Shown here: in pieces, positions 20,661 through 32,236 of the stretch
Position numbering within the stretch: position 1 is the first letter of the stretch
Layout of the letters: each line of letters starts with the position of its first letter
DNA from: Diplodia intermedia
Lineage: Eukaryota; Ascomycota; Dothideomycetes; Botryosphaeriales; Botryosphaeriaceae
DNA: 64,000 nt
Direction of reading: 5' to 3'
NCBI GenBank assembly: GCA_021495925.1
Contig: JAKEKT010000073.1
Span: forward strand, 124,001-188,000
Made by a program: the position numbers and the translations under genes
The notes under the pieces: model-generated
Database searches by the model: none
Told to the model about the DNA's origin: nothing
What the model saw: the letters and a program-made list of their open reading frames with translations, nothing else

Positions 20661-23600
20661 ATGTGGACCAGGTTCTGCTTGCGCGTGCTCTCGGTCTCGG
20701 TCGTTCTGAAACCTCTTACGGAAGCCTCACCGTGGCGGAGTGAGTACATGTGCTGGTCAAGCAAGCCGCTGCAGATCGCTGATGATATCCAGGAGCGCCC
20801 TTCGCCAACACGTCAATTGGGACGGGACCCTTTTCCTCGCATCAGGAGAGTGCATCGGGTAGTCGAGGATCCGCCATCTCGTCGGCGAGTGAAGTGGGGG
20901 CATATACGAGCGCGCATCCGTCGACACGGGTCTCGTGGCTTTCGCCGAGCGATGCACACACGAATTCCCTGATCGAAGCGGGCCATGCAGCGCAGAACGT
21001 GACGGCGGCCTGCTCTGGCCGTGGCGACACCGAACCATGGCCGCTTCCCGCGACACAGCAGCCAATGGCGAGCGCTTCGCCACCAGCCCCCCAGTCTTAC
21101 TCAGCCACGCCGTCATCCTCGACGAATGGGAACCGCGAGATATTAACAGAAACGGCCGCGCAAGTGGACGGCGCTGCTGCGGCTTCTGCCTCTCCTGCGT
21201 TAAGCATAATACCTGCAGATCCCTCTATAACTCCTGACCCGGACTCCTCTGCGGAAACACTGCAATATTCGCTCCCGATACAGCCCCCACCCAATTCATC
21301 CGCCCGGCCCTCAGCCCCGAGCCTGTCTCTTGTCGCCCCTTACTCCAACGGCTCCCGGCCCTCATTTGTATTTCCATCCGTAAACTTCTCCATCCCCACC
21401 ACGTTGTGGTCCGTTTCAACGGCTATCCCACTCGCTTCCAGTGCAGATCCATCGCCACCGTCCACGCCAGGGTCCCCGCCTATAGGCAGCACCGCCACAC
21501 CCTCGCCCTTCGCATCGGCCAACGTGGTAAAGAGCGCTGCTGTGGCCACGGCTACGGATGGAGCCGAATCTTCTTCACGCCTGACGGCTCCGGGCACCTT
21601 CAACTTATCTTCTCCACATGCATCAGCACTGTCCACCAACACCCCGGGCCATGGGGTAGCGACGCCCTTAGCCACTGTCTCCACACCTTCCAGACTTTCT
21701 AATATCACGCTCGCTGCCGCAACGGCTTTCTTAATCTCGCCAAGCATGGCTCTTTCGTTCCATCCCACCTCGGCGCCTTCGCCCTCTGTTACTTCTGCCT
21801 TGCCGCCGTCCGTTACTGCTTCGTTATTCCCTTCCGTCCCGACTCTTTCCGGTAATACCATCTCGCCCTCGTCGACAAGCTCTCCTACTTTTTCTCCAGA
21901 CAGCGCCAGCATCTTTGTGTGTGGCGATCGCGCATTCAGACCGTCGGAATACACCTGCTACGATGATTCGACCCTCTGCCCTGTACAGGGAGGTGGTCGT
22001 CTCGAGTCCTGTGGAGGTTCCTGCTACGATCCTGGGCTCTACGGTTGCGTGGATAACGGGCTTCAGCCCATTGTCGACGGCAAGCTTCCTGGTGGCATGA
22101 CGCCGTCCCAGACAATAGCGGTACCAGCCACGCAATGGCCAAGCAACGTGCCGACTCCGCTACTATCCGCAGTATCAAGCAGCAGTCGAACTTCTTCACG
22201 CACTTCGTCGAGGACATCTTCAACTCTCTCCACCTCAACCAGATCCTCGACCACGTCCTCCAGCACCTCATCGACATCCTCGTCCACTCCGTCAGCCGCG
22301 TCATCAACTTCCTCGGCCTCGGCATCGTCATCCCCAACCGCCGCCTCCACCGGCGACGACGACAGCGACAGTGGCCTCTCAACCAATCAAGTCGCCGCCA
22401 TCGCCTCAACCTCAGTCGCGGTTGTAATCTTCGTCGTAGCCGGAATCTTCCTCTTCCGCCGCCGCAAGACGCAGGCCGCGCAACGCTCGTCGCAACAGGT
22501 CTACCCCGAACTTGCCTACCTATACGACCCACCCGTCCCAGGCTCCGAGGGTAACGGATCGCGCGGAGCACTAACGCCGGTGCAGCCCCCTGGTGGCGGG
22601 CACAACCCCGTCGGGCCGTTCGTCGTGGGCAATCCAGGGGCCAGCAGCCGCGATGGTGTTGGTGGTGCGACGGCAGGCGGCGGTGGTACGCTAGGCGCAA
22701 CGATGCGTGGCGGAGGCGGTAGCGGGACCAGTAGCGGCGAGTACGACGACGACCAATACCAGCGCTCCACTTCGCCCGAGGGCCGCTCGGCCGGCAGTCG
22801 CAGCAGCAGCGTCGGCTCCGTCGTGTCGTACCTTGGACCGGCGGGGAGGCCGCCCGTCATGGGCGCGGCGGCTGCTGCCGGTGGCATGAATGGATCGAGT
22901 TCTGGCTCGTCGAATGCGGCCCTGCTGGCTGCGTCGGCCGGCAGGGACAGACGTGCGGGCGACAACACTCCGGCGACAACACCATTGAGAGCGGACGACG
23001 AGACCGGAGCGCGTGGCGAGGAGGCGCGGCCGTTCCTGACTGCGGCCGGGGCGGTAGCAGCAGGAGGGTCTTCGGGGGCGTCGTCGAGGGACGTAAGCGC
23101 GGAAAGAGAAGTGAACAGCACTGAGGGCGCAGCACAGGCGACGCACCAGCGAAACGAGGGCGCGCTGTGGGATGGGGACGGAACGGAGCGGGAGCTGGGC
23201 GCGCGGCAGCACGAGCAGCAGGTCGAGGAAGCGCGGCAGAGGCGAGAGCGGGCGCGCGCCTTCCTCCTGCAGGCCAAGGAGCGCCAGGAGCTGATCCACC
23301 GCAGCCCTGACACAACACCAGCATCCGCCGCAGCAGCAGCTGGCGCCGCCGCCGGTGCCGCAGCCCTTGCTTCCAGAGGCCAGCAGCGTAGGCCGTCGAA
23401 CCCGAAGCTCCAGCGCGCCCCGTCCGGGAAGCAGCAGCAGTGGTGGCAGCAGTTCCCCCAGACCTCCCCCACCGCAACCTCGCCCACCTCTCCCTCCGGC
23501 CGCTTCCCTCCCCCCGCTGCCACCCATGCCAACACCAACTACAACCCCATCTACCCGCCCATCTCGCCGACGTACCCGCGCTCCGGCCCCATCCTGACCT

Positions 23601-24286
23601 CCCAGCACATCGAGGCCAACCGCCTGCAGCAAGCCCAGCACGCTCGCGCCACCGCCGCAGCCACCTCCCAAGCGCCCACCGTCACCGCGTACCCCACCTT
23701 CCACCGTCCGGGGCCCAACTACCCGCCGCCGTCCAACTGGCCGCAGGCCACGCCCACAAACTACTCGTACACCAGCGGCAACGCCGCCGCCATGGCCGCC
23801 GCCGCCAACGCCCGCGGCCGCCCCTTCTTCCACCAGAACACGTCGTACAACCCGCCCCACCGCGCCACCATCGACAACTACTCGTCTCTCGCCGCCTCCC
23901 CGCCCATCGTCGTCAGCGCCGCCCCGCGCCGCGGCAGCAGCGGCAGCATCCACACCGCCATCGGAGGCGTGTACACGACCATCCCCGAAGAGGACGGTCC
24001 CGCCGCGCCCCACCAGCAGCAACAGCAACGCCCGCAACAGCAACAACAACAGCGCCCGCGCAAGCAGAGCCTGACGTCCATCATGCGCCAGATGAACGCG
24101 CTGGACGAGGAGGACTCGGACCAGGGCGACGAGGGCCAGGGGTTCCTGCAGGCGCCGCGGCGCGTGCTGAGCGTGCGGAACGGCGCTGTGACGCCGAGCA
24201 CGGACGGGGAGGAGGAGGATGCGAGAGATGGCGGGGCGAGGAGGCATGGCCATGGACACGGAGCGGGGAGGAATCTGTTGTCATGA
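20661..24286 (+). CDS. Single-pass cell-surface protein with CBM52-like domain and long cytoplasmic tail
   Basis: Model join(20661..20739, 20793..24286), 1190 aa. The first exon supplies a signal peptide (MWTRFCLRVLSVSVVL...). The 53-bp intron has GTGAGT and CCAG ends and joins an open frame that otherwise lacks an ATG. A Ser/Thr/Pro-rich ectodomain leads to a six-Cys module at about 403-455 (CGDRAF, YTCYDDSTLCP, CGGSCYDPGLYGC), matching the CBM52 pattern of fungal endo-beta-1,3-glucanases. A Ser/Thr mucin-like stretch, one membrane helix (about 562-584) and an RRRK stop-transfer follow. The tail of about 600 residues is rich in Gly, Ala, Ser and Gln with a conserved-looking acidic C-terminus. 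The design recalls wall-stress sensors, with beta-glucan as possible ligand; this is inference. No catalytic glucanase domain is present. Confidence 0.75.
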
Positions 24287-24306
24287 TGATGATGATGATG
24301 ATGATG
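24283..24306 (+). repeat. ATG microsatellite spanning a stop codon
   Basis: Eight ATG triplets. The stop TGA of the CBM52-like gene lies at the start of the run. Confidence 0.8.
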
Positions 24307-27275
24307 TGAGTTGATATACTTCGTTGGTTGTGTTTTTATTTTCACATCTTTTTGGTGCCTCGGAATGGGCCCTACGCTGAGCATTTTGAGATGGCGTATA
24401 CACTGTTGGGTATTTACGAGGCTTGGGACAGGATATCTGGGCATTTTGGCGGAGTTCTCTTTCAGTTCTCTTTTTGCTCTGTTGCTTTCCTGACGAAAGC
24501 GGATAATGGTTTGGAAACGGAAAAGATACCAGGGATGGGTGGGAATGGGTGTATATGAGGCTCCATTTGATGAATGTATGCATAAACGCAATCAACTCGA
24601 ATGTTCGTATTGTCAACTGGGAAACGTGGCTGTGTACCTTCAGTGAAACTATAGTGAGAGATAAGTGAAAGGATATCGACTTCGCGCGCGCCGTTGACGG
24701 TCGCAATTATCCGCACGTCTCATTGCCATTCCCTGAGTCTAAAGTTTCGGAACGAGAGAGTTCGCCATCAGAAGATGTCTAGCAGGGCGGTAAGTGACCG
24801 GCGATCTTGCGCCACGCACATGCGCACGGCACGTGATATCGCGGACGGAACGCGTTCCAGGATAGCCGCGGACTTGTGAGCAGCACTTTTCGCCATTTTC
24901 TAGATTTACCGAAGCTAGAGCATCATTCACAACACTATTGCTGGCATGGATGCCTTGCATCGGACAGATCTCAACCAGAGCACCAACTACTTGGACTCTT
25001 CCAGAGTATGTTCCAGCCCCAGCAAATATCCTCTGATGGCCACGCTTTGTGTGCCGAGGAAAAGTCGACTTACAGATCCACATCATCGCCTAACGATGCG
25101 GCTGGGCAGATTCTGCAGCGTGATCTCGTATTGCTGGACGCCCTTTTTGACTTCGGGTAATTATTGACGCTCGCGTCCTCTCTCAAGCGTGTCTTTCCGT
25201 TCCCTATGGAGAAACCCAGCTGGTGCGTGGAGATTGAAACGGGTTCGCACTGGCCACTGGGCTTATAGAGTGGCAAGCGCGGTCTGAAGAGGAATACATT
25301 ACGGACAGCGAGAGCCAAATGAAAATGGTAGATGACGGACGCCCTTCAAGTTTGCGGGCAAAAAGACCCGTGGACGTTAGAACTTCACCTATGCAAGGTA
25401 CATATGGCTCGTGAGTATCTTGTACATCTATACTGATGACCTGAATCATTAGCAACGAACGTTGGTCTCCATTGTCTGCCATATTTGCCCGTTTTTTGGA
25501 GTCGAATGTCCCAACCACTCAACACAGAGGAAGTGAGTCTGTCTTGACCCGATACTATCGAAGCAAGCGTACTCTTTTCCGCGGCGGTTCTTTACTCTTT
25601 GGGTTGTAAAGGAAATTGTTCTACACTCTTTATACTTATCACAACATGAGCGGGACTGAGTTACTGGAGCCCGCTCCCTTCACGTTCTCTTCCGGCTTAC
25701 TTCCCGCGGCTGCCTGGGAAGACGGGGCCCGCCATCGCTGAGTCCGACTGAGGAGGCGTAGTTTTGAGATGATGATGGTCCTCATTCTTGAAGTCCCTCG
25801 CCTTCTCTTCAGCGTCTCGTCCTCCTGCGGATCTCTCGTACTTCGGGAAAACGATGGATTCCGTCAGACACGCGGACTATAGCCAAACAATCATCATCAT
25901 CATCATCATCATCATCGCTATCGCATCTTTCCAGTTCCTTCTTCAATCAAGCAAGAGTTTCCAATGGCAGCAACTCGAGCACCAGGAAAGGCCAACAGTG
26001 TCGTTGTTAAAAGCTGCTGTTGAATGACTGAGTGCGCCAAACGGGAATGTGGTAAAGGACGAGTCTTGATCTGCCGTGGCATCTATATACCGACACAGAT
26101 GGTCCGCGCACTTGGGCATTGCCGAGGCCGGAGACGCGCGTGATGCAACACAGAGCCCTGGCTTTCTTCCCGGCAGCTCGTGACCAAGAGCTTGGATGCT
26201 GGTGCCCCATGCACGGCACGTGTTGGGCCGCAATCGGATTGAGCGGTGACCAGCATGGCAGCAGCATTGCATTCTCAATAGTAGTGGCGCGGTCAAAATC
26301 ACCGGTGGTAGGGCAAAAGGGAAAGTCACGCGGACGGCATCTGTCCCCGAAGCGACCACCGTCTGCAGCGGAACCAAAGGCTTGAGATAGCGTCGACAGT
26401 CTCGTGCCGCCTTTCAGCTACGTGAGAGATAGTACAGTTCCACCAGCGATTGAAGCGCACATCGCCGAAGGAGGGAGGGCAACGCAGAACGCAGCGAAGA
26501 AGTCGATTTCCATCCAGCCCAAGCTTCAACACCACATCCTCAGTGACTCGACGCCCCAGACCAAGGGTTCTGGTTCGGTTCACAACCCTTTCTGCGGTCC
26601 TTGTAGACCCCGCTTTCGCCGTTGTCTTCCACTGCCTTCCATTGTCCTCGAAAAGCGGCAGAATGACGCGCGATCGAATTGATCCTGTCAAAAGAAACGC
26701 TCAACAAGCGCAAGAACCCATGAGGGATGACGCACTTCCAGATAGATACTCACCGAGCATGGAAATCAATGACACAAAGGGACGTGAATCATCTCATCTA
26801 CGTGATACAGATAGCAACAAGGTAAGAGGGGGAGGAGGATTTACATGACCGCGGGAGGGAAGTTTTTCTTTCGTTGATGGGGGGTGTTTATGATTTGGGG
26901 GGGAATATAACGTGAGTGTGGCATACATGTAGTAATATAAAAAAAAATGAGAGGATGAGGGTAATCGAGGTGGTGACGAAGATAAGAGGTGTAGGAGGCC
27001 GACCGGATCGTAAGATCTTTGAGAAAAACGGTGTAGGATGAAAAACAACACAAAAGCCAAAAGTCTAGTCAGACAAATGCCGCCCTTTCCCGGTCTTTCT
27101 CTTCTTTTCCGCTCGAGTACAGCGTCTTTCCTCCGTTTGTTGGGTTGTGATGATGACGAAGAGAAAAAGGACGCCGGAAGATATGCAAACACACCGATTC
27201 TGGAACAGCGAACAGCAGGCGGGAGGGAGAGAAGAAGGGATTGAGGTTTGAGGCTGATACGAAAACGAGCAACAA
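24307..27275. other. Large intergenic region with ATC microsatellite
   Basis: About 3 kb without a supported gene. It contains an ATC/TCA run at about 25890-25916 and A- or G-rich short tracts near 26870-26950. Short ORFs here show no motif. It separates convergent transcripts, so part is probably 3' UTR. Confidence 0.45.
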
Positions 27276-27896
27276 TCAAGCCGATATCCAGCTCAGAGCA
27301 TAAAGCACGCACATGAGCATGAACAACCCCAGCCCACCGCCAATCAACGCTAACTTCATCCTCCTACCCCTCACCACCTCCTGCCGCTGTCGATCCAGCT
27401 GCAGCAGGAACAGCCTCCGGCTGCCCGCCGAGCTCGAGCGCCTGTGCCCGTAAGGAAAAGCCACGCTCGACCTCCTACTGCTTCCACCGCCACCGACGTC
27501 GTCTTGAAAAGAAGAGCGAGGGGAAGAAAAAAAGAGATCTCGTACGGCAACACCGTCCTCTACAATCGTCATTTCCTCGAACCCACTCGATTTCCTGTTG
27601 TGTCTTGTTGTAGAGTCGTCACCTTCATCATCAGCATCATCCGTAATGCCCATGCTTAGGTCCTTCCAGTCGTCCAAATAGCAATCGTCAAACCCTGGCG
27701 GTTTGGTGCCGCCAGGCGAAGAAGGCACCGAAGCAGTCAGTGGCGTATACGTGCCTCTGCTCTTCCGGTCCTCGTAGTCGTCCCACCAAGAAAGTCGTTT
27801 ACGCCCGCCGCCCGAACTGCCAGCCGTCGCCACCGGCGAGAACGGCGTCGAGAATGAGCTAGTCGACACCGAGCCGCCCGACGACGTCTTGATCAT
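27276..27896 (-). CDS. Possible tail-anchored membrane protein abutting kinesin-1
   Basis: From the ATG at 27896 the ORF encodes 206 aa. It holds a Ser/Gly-rich start, a WWDDYEDRKSRGTYTPL stretch, an acidic centre (FDDCYLDDW, DDADDEGDD), an Arg/Ser-rich segment, and a C-terminal hydrophobic helix (LALIGGGLGLFMLMCVLYAL) with only four residues after it: the form of a tail anchor. The kinesin stop at 27907 lies about 10 nt upstream on the same strand, leaving almost no room for a promoter, so it may sit in the kinesin transcript or start further upstream. The frame stays open to 28178, under kinesin's last exon. No family was recognised. Confidence 0.45.
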   Translation of the reverse strand: MIKTSSGGSVSTSSFSTPFSPVATAGSSGGGRKRLSWWDDYEDRKSRGTYTPLTASVPSSPGGTKPPGFDDCYLDDWKDLSMGITDDADDEGDDSTTRHNRKSSGFEEMTIVEDGVAVRDLFFSSPRSSFQDDVGGGGSSRRSSVAFPYGHRRSSSAGSRRLFLLQLDRQRQEVVRGRRMKLALIGGGLGLFMLMCVLYALSWISA

Positions 27897-27906
27897 GGCA
27901 GCCGAG

Positions 27907-30900
27907 TTAGGTGCGCTGGTTGAAGAACCACGAGCTCCGCTTCGGCTGCTCAGGACTCGCAATTGAAGCGACGGGGCCGGCCTCTGCGGCAGCGCCGCCG
28001 CCGCGCAGAGGCTTGGCGATGCGGGAGCCAAAAGGCAATCCGGCGCCCCCGGAGAGAGGGCTGCCCAGTCCTCGGGTCGAGCCGACTTTCGCCGCCTCGA
28101 GCCGCTCCTTGACGGCCGTGAGCTGAGCTTCGAACCTGTTGCGCGGGCGCCCCGAGCCGGGGCTATAGCGTTAGTCAAGTGGATCTTCGTCTACATAGTT
28201 ACTGCTATAATTTGAATGGTACGAGAGACGGGGGTTGTGAAGGGGCGAAGACGGGGATGAAGTAGGTGGGGGATTAAAGGGAAACAACGGCGGCGGCAAG
28301 GATTGGGACGCGAAATGAGTGGAAGATAGGGACGGGGGAGGAGATGAGACGGGGTTGTTGGCGGTGCGAGAGATATATGTCTTGTAGGAAATAGATTGAT
28401 CGGCATGGAAGAAAAGTGGGGAATGTAGGGGAGAGTGCAAATGAGGAAGAAAACTCGGGGTCGAAACGTGCCTGTGGTTCGCCGCCGTGAGCTTCTCCTG
28501 CGAATCCTGCAGCAGGTTCTCGAGGCTTTGGATGCGCTCGTTGCGGGCAATCAGCTTGCGCTCCGCGATCGCCACCTCCTTCTTGAGGCTGCTGTTCTGC
28601 TCCACCAGCTGGCGCTGCACGACCGTCAGCTGCTCGAGGTTGCGCTCCAGGAACGCCATCTTCTTCTGCTGCGCCCGGTTGTTGGACGTCCGCAGCACGT
28701 TGTTGTACTGCTCGCGTGTCTCGTCGAGCGAGATTTCGAGTTCGACGACCTACCCGGAAATTTGCCTATTAGCTATAAAGCATCGACTGTTATGCAACTG
28801 AGATGATATACCCGTTCACACCGGTTCTGCAGATCACGCATGAGGCTCTTCTTCATGGCGTCAAACTCAGCAATCTGCTGCTGGACCGTCTTGCCGTTGA
28901 CGGGCGCAACGCCGTTGGCACCGTTCACCGCAGCACCACTCTTGAGGCGCTGCTCGGCATCTTCCACCTTGGACTTGAGATCCTTAACCTCCTCCACCTT
29001 GCGGGCAAGGTCCGCCTTAAGCTCGTTGATGAGCTCGGCCTCGCCATCCTGCCTAGAGGCATATGCGTCCGCAAGACGCTGCTTAACCTCGGCGACATCC
29101 GCCTCGCTAAGGTTGCGCTCGAGCAGGGATTCGTACTCCTGCTGGACGTTGTTAAGCCGCTTCTCGAGAGCCTCACGACGCTTCATGTGCTCCTCGTCCA
29201 GCTCGCTTCGCTCCGAGACGGAAAGCTCGGCTTGGCGGACGATGCCCTGCGTCTCAAGCAGCTTCTGCTTGAGGTCGCGGAGAGAGTCGGGCGCGACCAC
29301 CTCGCCGTTGCCGCTGATCTCGAGGAGAGCGTCAACCTGCTCGACAGCCTTGCGGATATTTCTCTCGTTGTCCGAGAAAATCTCGCCGCCGAGGTCGAAG
29401 CCGGCCATCATCTGGGCCATGCGCTCGGCCTTCTTCTTCTCCTTCTCGTCCAGGATGGCGCTAGTCTCCTTAGCGCTCATCTTAGCGTCGAGAAGCTGCT
29501 GCTTGAGGTCGTCAAGCTCGGCAGTGAGCTCTGCGTTGGCTTCCTTCAGACCATCCATGGTGATCTGGGCCTCCTTGCCCTCAAAGTTGATCTTCTCGAC
29601 CTGCATCTTGAGCTCGTTGATCTCAGTGTTGAGCTTCTCGTTGTCCTTGCTGGTCTTGGTGTCATGGTCCTTGAGGAAGGACAGCTCTTCCTTCGCCTCC
29701 GCGAGGCTCTTCTCCGCCTTGACAAGATGAGACTCCTTCTCCGCAAGCTGGTCCTGCAGCTCGTTCTCGCGGCGCAGGAATTCCTCCTTCTCATCCTTCT
29801 CGAGAACAGTAGGCGTGCCAGCACGCTCGAAATCCAACCGAGAGTCCGGTCTCGATGGCGTCTCAGACCGCCTGTTGGCCACCCGGTCCACAGCCGAAGG
29901 CGTCTCTGAACGCTCTTTGGGCGGGGCCGCCTTCTTGGGAGGCTGGATCTCGATGGCAGGCACCCACTTCTCCTCGGGCACAGGCTGGCCTGCACGCCAT
30001 TGGTGGACTTCGTCGTGCAGTGAGGAGATGTAGGTCTCGAAGGTGGTGACCTGAGACTGAGCCTTCTTGAGCAGGGCCTTGAGTTCCGCCGGCGAGAGTT
30101 CCGCATTGACCTTGGCCTTGTTCTTGATGGACTTGGCACGCATACCGAAGCGTAGCGTGCTGAGGGTTTCAGAGTCGTTATAGCTGGAGGGTGAGCAGTT
30201 GATGACCAGGGTTGTCCGGGAGTTACCACCAAGAGATTCTTGCAGGATACGTGTGAGCTTCGAGTCACGGTAGGGGACGTGGCTGGATTTGCCGTCGGTG
30301 AGGGCGTTGATGACCATGCCGAGAGCACTCAAACTCTTGTTGATCTTCTTGGCCTCCTCGAGCGTCTGACCACTGGCACCCGTCTTGCCGACCTTCTCGG
30401 AGCCTGCCAAATCGACCAAGAACAGCTGACCGCTCTTCGCAGAGCCGGTTTCGACGTTCTTCTGGGTGACGGTGATGACGAAGATGGAGTGGGAACGCGA
30501 GGACTCGGCGTTCATGTTTGTTGAAGAGACAGCTCTGGCGTTTCCACCTCTTCGCATGACCTCGTAGACCTCTTGCACGCTGGACACGTAGATCTCCAGC
30601 AAGCCCTTGACGTAGACGCCCCTGTTCTTCTCCTCGTGCACCGGCAGGTTGTCGTTCTGCGGGGCGAGAAGATCGCGAATCCTTTCCATGTAGATCTCCA
30701 TGTAGCTGACCCTGACGGTATACTCCATGTTGCCCGGGCTGGTCAGGATGCTCGCGAAAATCTGCTCGACGATACGAGGTATTATACCCTTGTTGTCGTC
30801 GTCCTCGATGTCCGAACCCATCATGGTGAAGGACTTGCCAGCACCGGTCTGGCCGTAGGCGAAGACGGTTCCGTTGTAGCCATTGAGAATGTCATCAACG

Positions 30901-31307
30901 GTCGGCCTGATGGAGTAGTCGAAGATTTCGTGCTGCCTCGAGGTCATGCCAAAGACCCGGTCGAACGTGAAATCGCCCGCGGCCTCGTTGGACTGTCATT
31001 GCGGTAACGCGTCAGCGCCTGTCACGCGGATGAAGGCTGAGCCTGTGGAGGAGCGATTGCTTACCTTGATGCTACATGTGTCTTCGGACTGGAAGGAGAC
31101 GATGGGCTCTCCTCCGCTGGCGATTTCGATCTTGTTCTGCGGGCGAAACCGCGCGACGACTGTCGGCAGGCATTGTCAGTGGGGAAACGGAAGCAGTGCG
31201 GGCTTCGCGGGGTGAGCAGAACGCACCCTTGATCGAGTTGGAGCTGGAGGGCGGCGGTGGTTAGCACGCGTCCCCTGGACAGACGGCATCAGGGAAACTT
31301 ACGCCAT
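27907..31307 (-). CDS. Conventional kinesin heavy chain (kinesin-1)
   Basis: Model complement(join(27907..28135, 28472..28749, 28812..30992, 31065..31159, 31227..31243, 31303..31307)), 934 aa, close to the usual fungal length of about 930. Tiny 5-nt and 17-nt first exons rebuild MASNSIKVVARFRPQN, the kinesin-1 start. The P-loop GQTGAGKS is at 86-93, then switch I NAESSRSH and switch II DLAGSE. A neck and long coiled coil follow (about 330-870), then the fungal kinesin-1 tail with a final SSWFFNQR motif. It is a plus-end microtubule motor for vesicle and organelle traffic to hyphal tips. The last intron (28136-28471) is 336 bp and needs a GC donor; the other introns are GT-AG and 59-73 bp. Confidence 0.93.
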
Positions 31308-32236
31308 GGTTGCGGTGACGGGGCAGCTGAGGCCCGGCGGCCGTTGTGGTTATGTGTCTTCGAGACTCGGGGGGCGTGGCGGTGGTTGTTCGCTCGCGGG
31401 CGCTCGGATGTTTTCCGCGGTGTCCAAGGGATGGGGGAGGTGATGCGCTGGCGGTGTAGTGATTTCGCCGGGCCCTGGAAGTCAGGCTCGGGCAGGGGAC
31501 GCGGTTGGCTCTCGCAGGCAAACCGCAGGATGGAGAGGGGAGAGCGCGCGGAGTGTTCAGGAGAGGCGTCGGCGCGCCAGCCAGGGAGGGGAAAAGACTG
31601 CTGACTGTTCTGGCGGTCTGCGGCTTTGAAATTGTTGTTGACAGTTGATCTCCACCCCGGCGGTGCTGGGCTTCCAAGACCCGCACCGCGCCAGCTTGAC
31701 CGGCAGGCCGACCGCGCTAAAACGTGCCTGCAGCGTCCCGCCGCTCCCACAGCCGCCTCCGCGAACGCGTGCGCGCTGCGTCGCACGAAGCACAAGGCCT
31801 TGAGCCGCGCATCTTGCGTCTCGCATCTCGCAGCGCGCATCCTGCGCCTCCCGCTGCCCGCGTCCGCCTCGCTGCCCTACCTACACGCCTGGGCTGCCAG
31901 CCGGGCCGCTCCTCACCCGGCCGACGAGTCGCGTGAACGCCGTTACCTCGGGCGATTCCACGCCACGCCGCGCGACACCCTGCCACATGCGCTGCGCGCC
32001 CATCACCGCCTTGCGACGATCCGATGAAAAGAGACCTAAACCGTGCTATTGCAGTCCGGGACGTCGCTCCGTACGCCATCCCGCAAGCCATGCTGAAACT
32101 ATCCGTGCTTGCCCGAAGACTCCCTCCATGTCCGCTTACAATAATACGACCCTGAAACTGAAAAGAGACCCTGTAATTGTCGTTGCCACTGAACAAATCG
32201 CCCTCGTAACCTGCACTCCCCATGCCGCGCCGCCGC
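31308..32236. other. Kinesin upstream region
   Basis: About 0.9 kb between the kinesin start and the RAD6 stop. GC-rich, with several overlapping frames on both strands but no recognisable product. Confidence 0.4.

Noticed and set aside
22691..24259. 522-aa minus-strand ORF
   Set aside because: Mirror of the low-complexity tail of the CBM52-like gene; Gly/Arg/Val runs reflect GC-rich codons.
25788..26027. 79-aa ORF with a run of nine Ile
   Set aside because: The Ile run is the ATC microsatellite; nothing else supports a gene.
28171..28471. Extension of kinesin reading frame as a normal C-terminus
   Set aside because: The conserved SSWFFNQR end is found after splicing to 28135, so the extension is better seen as intron sequence.
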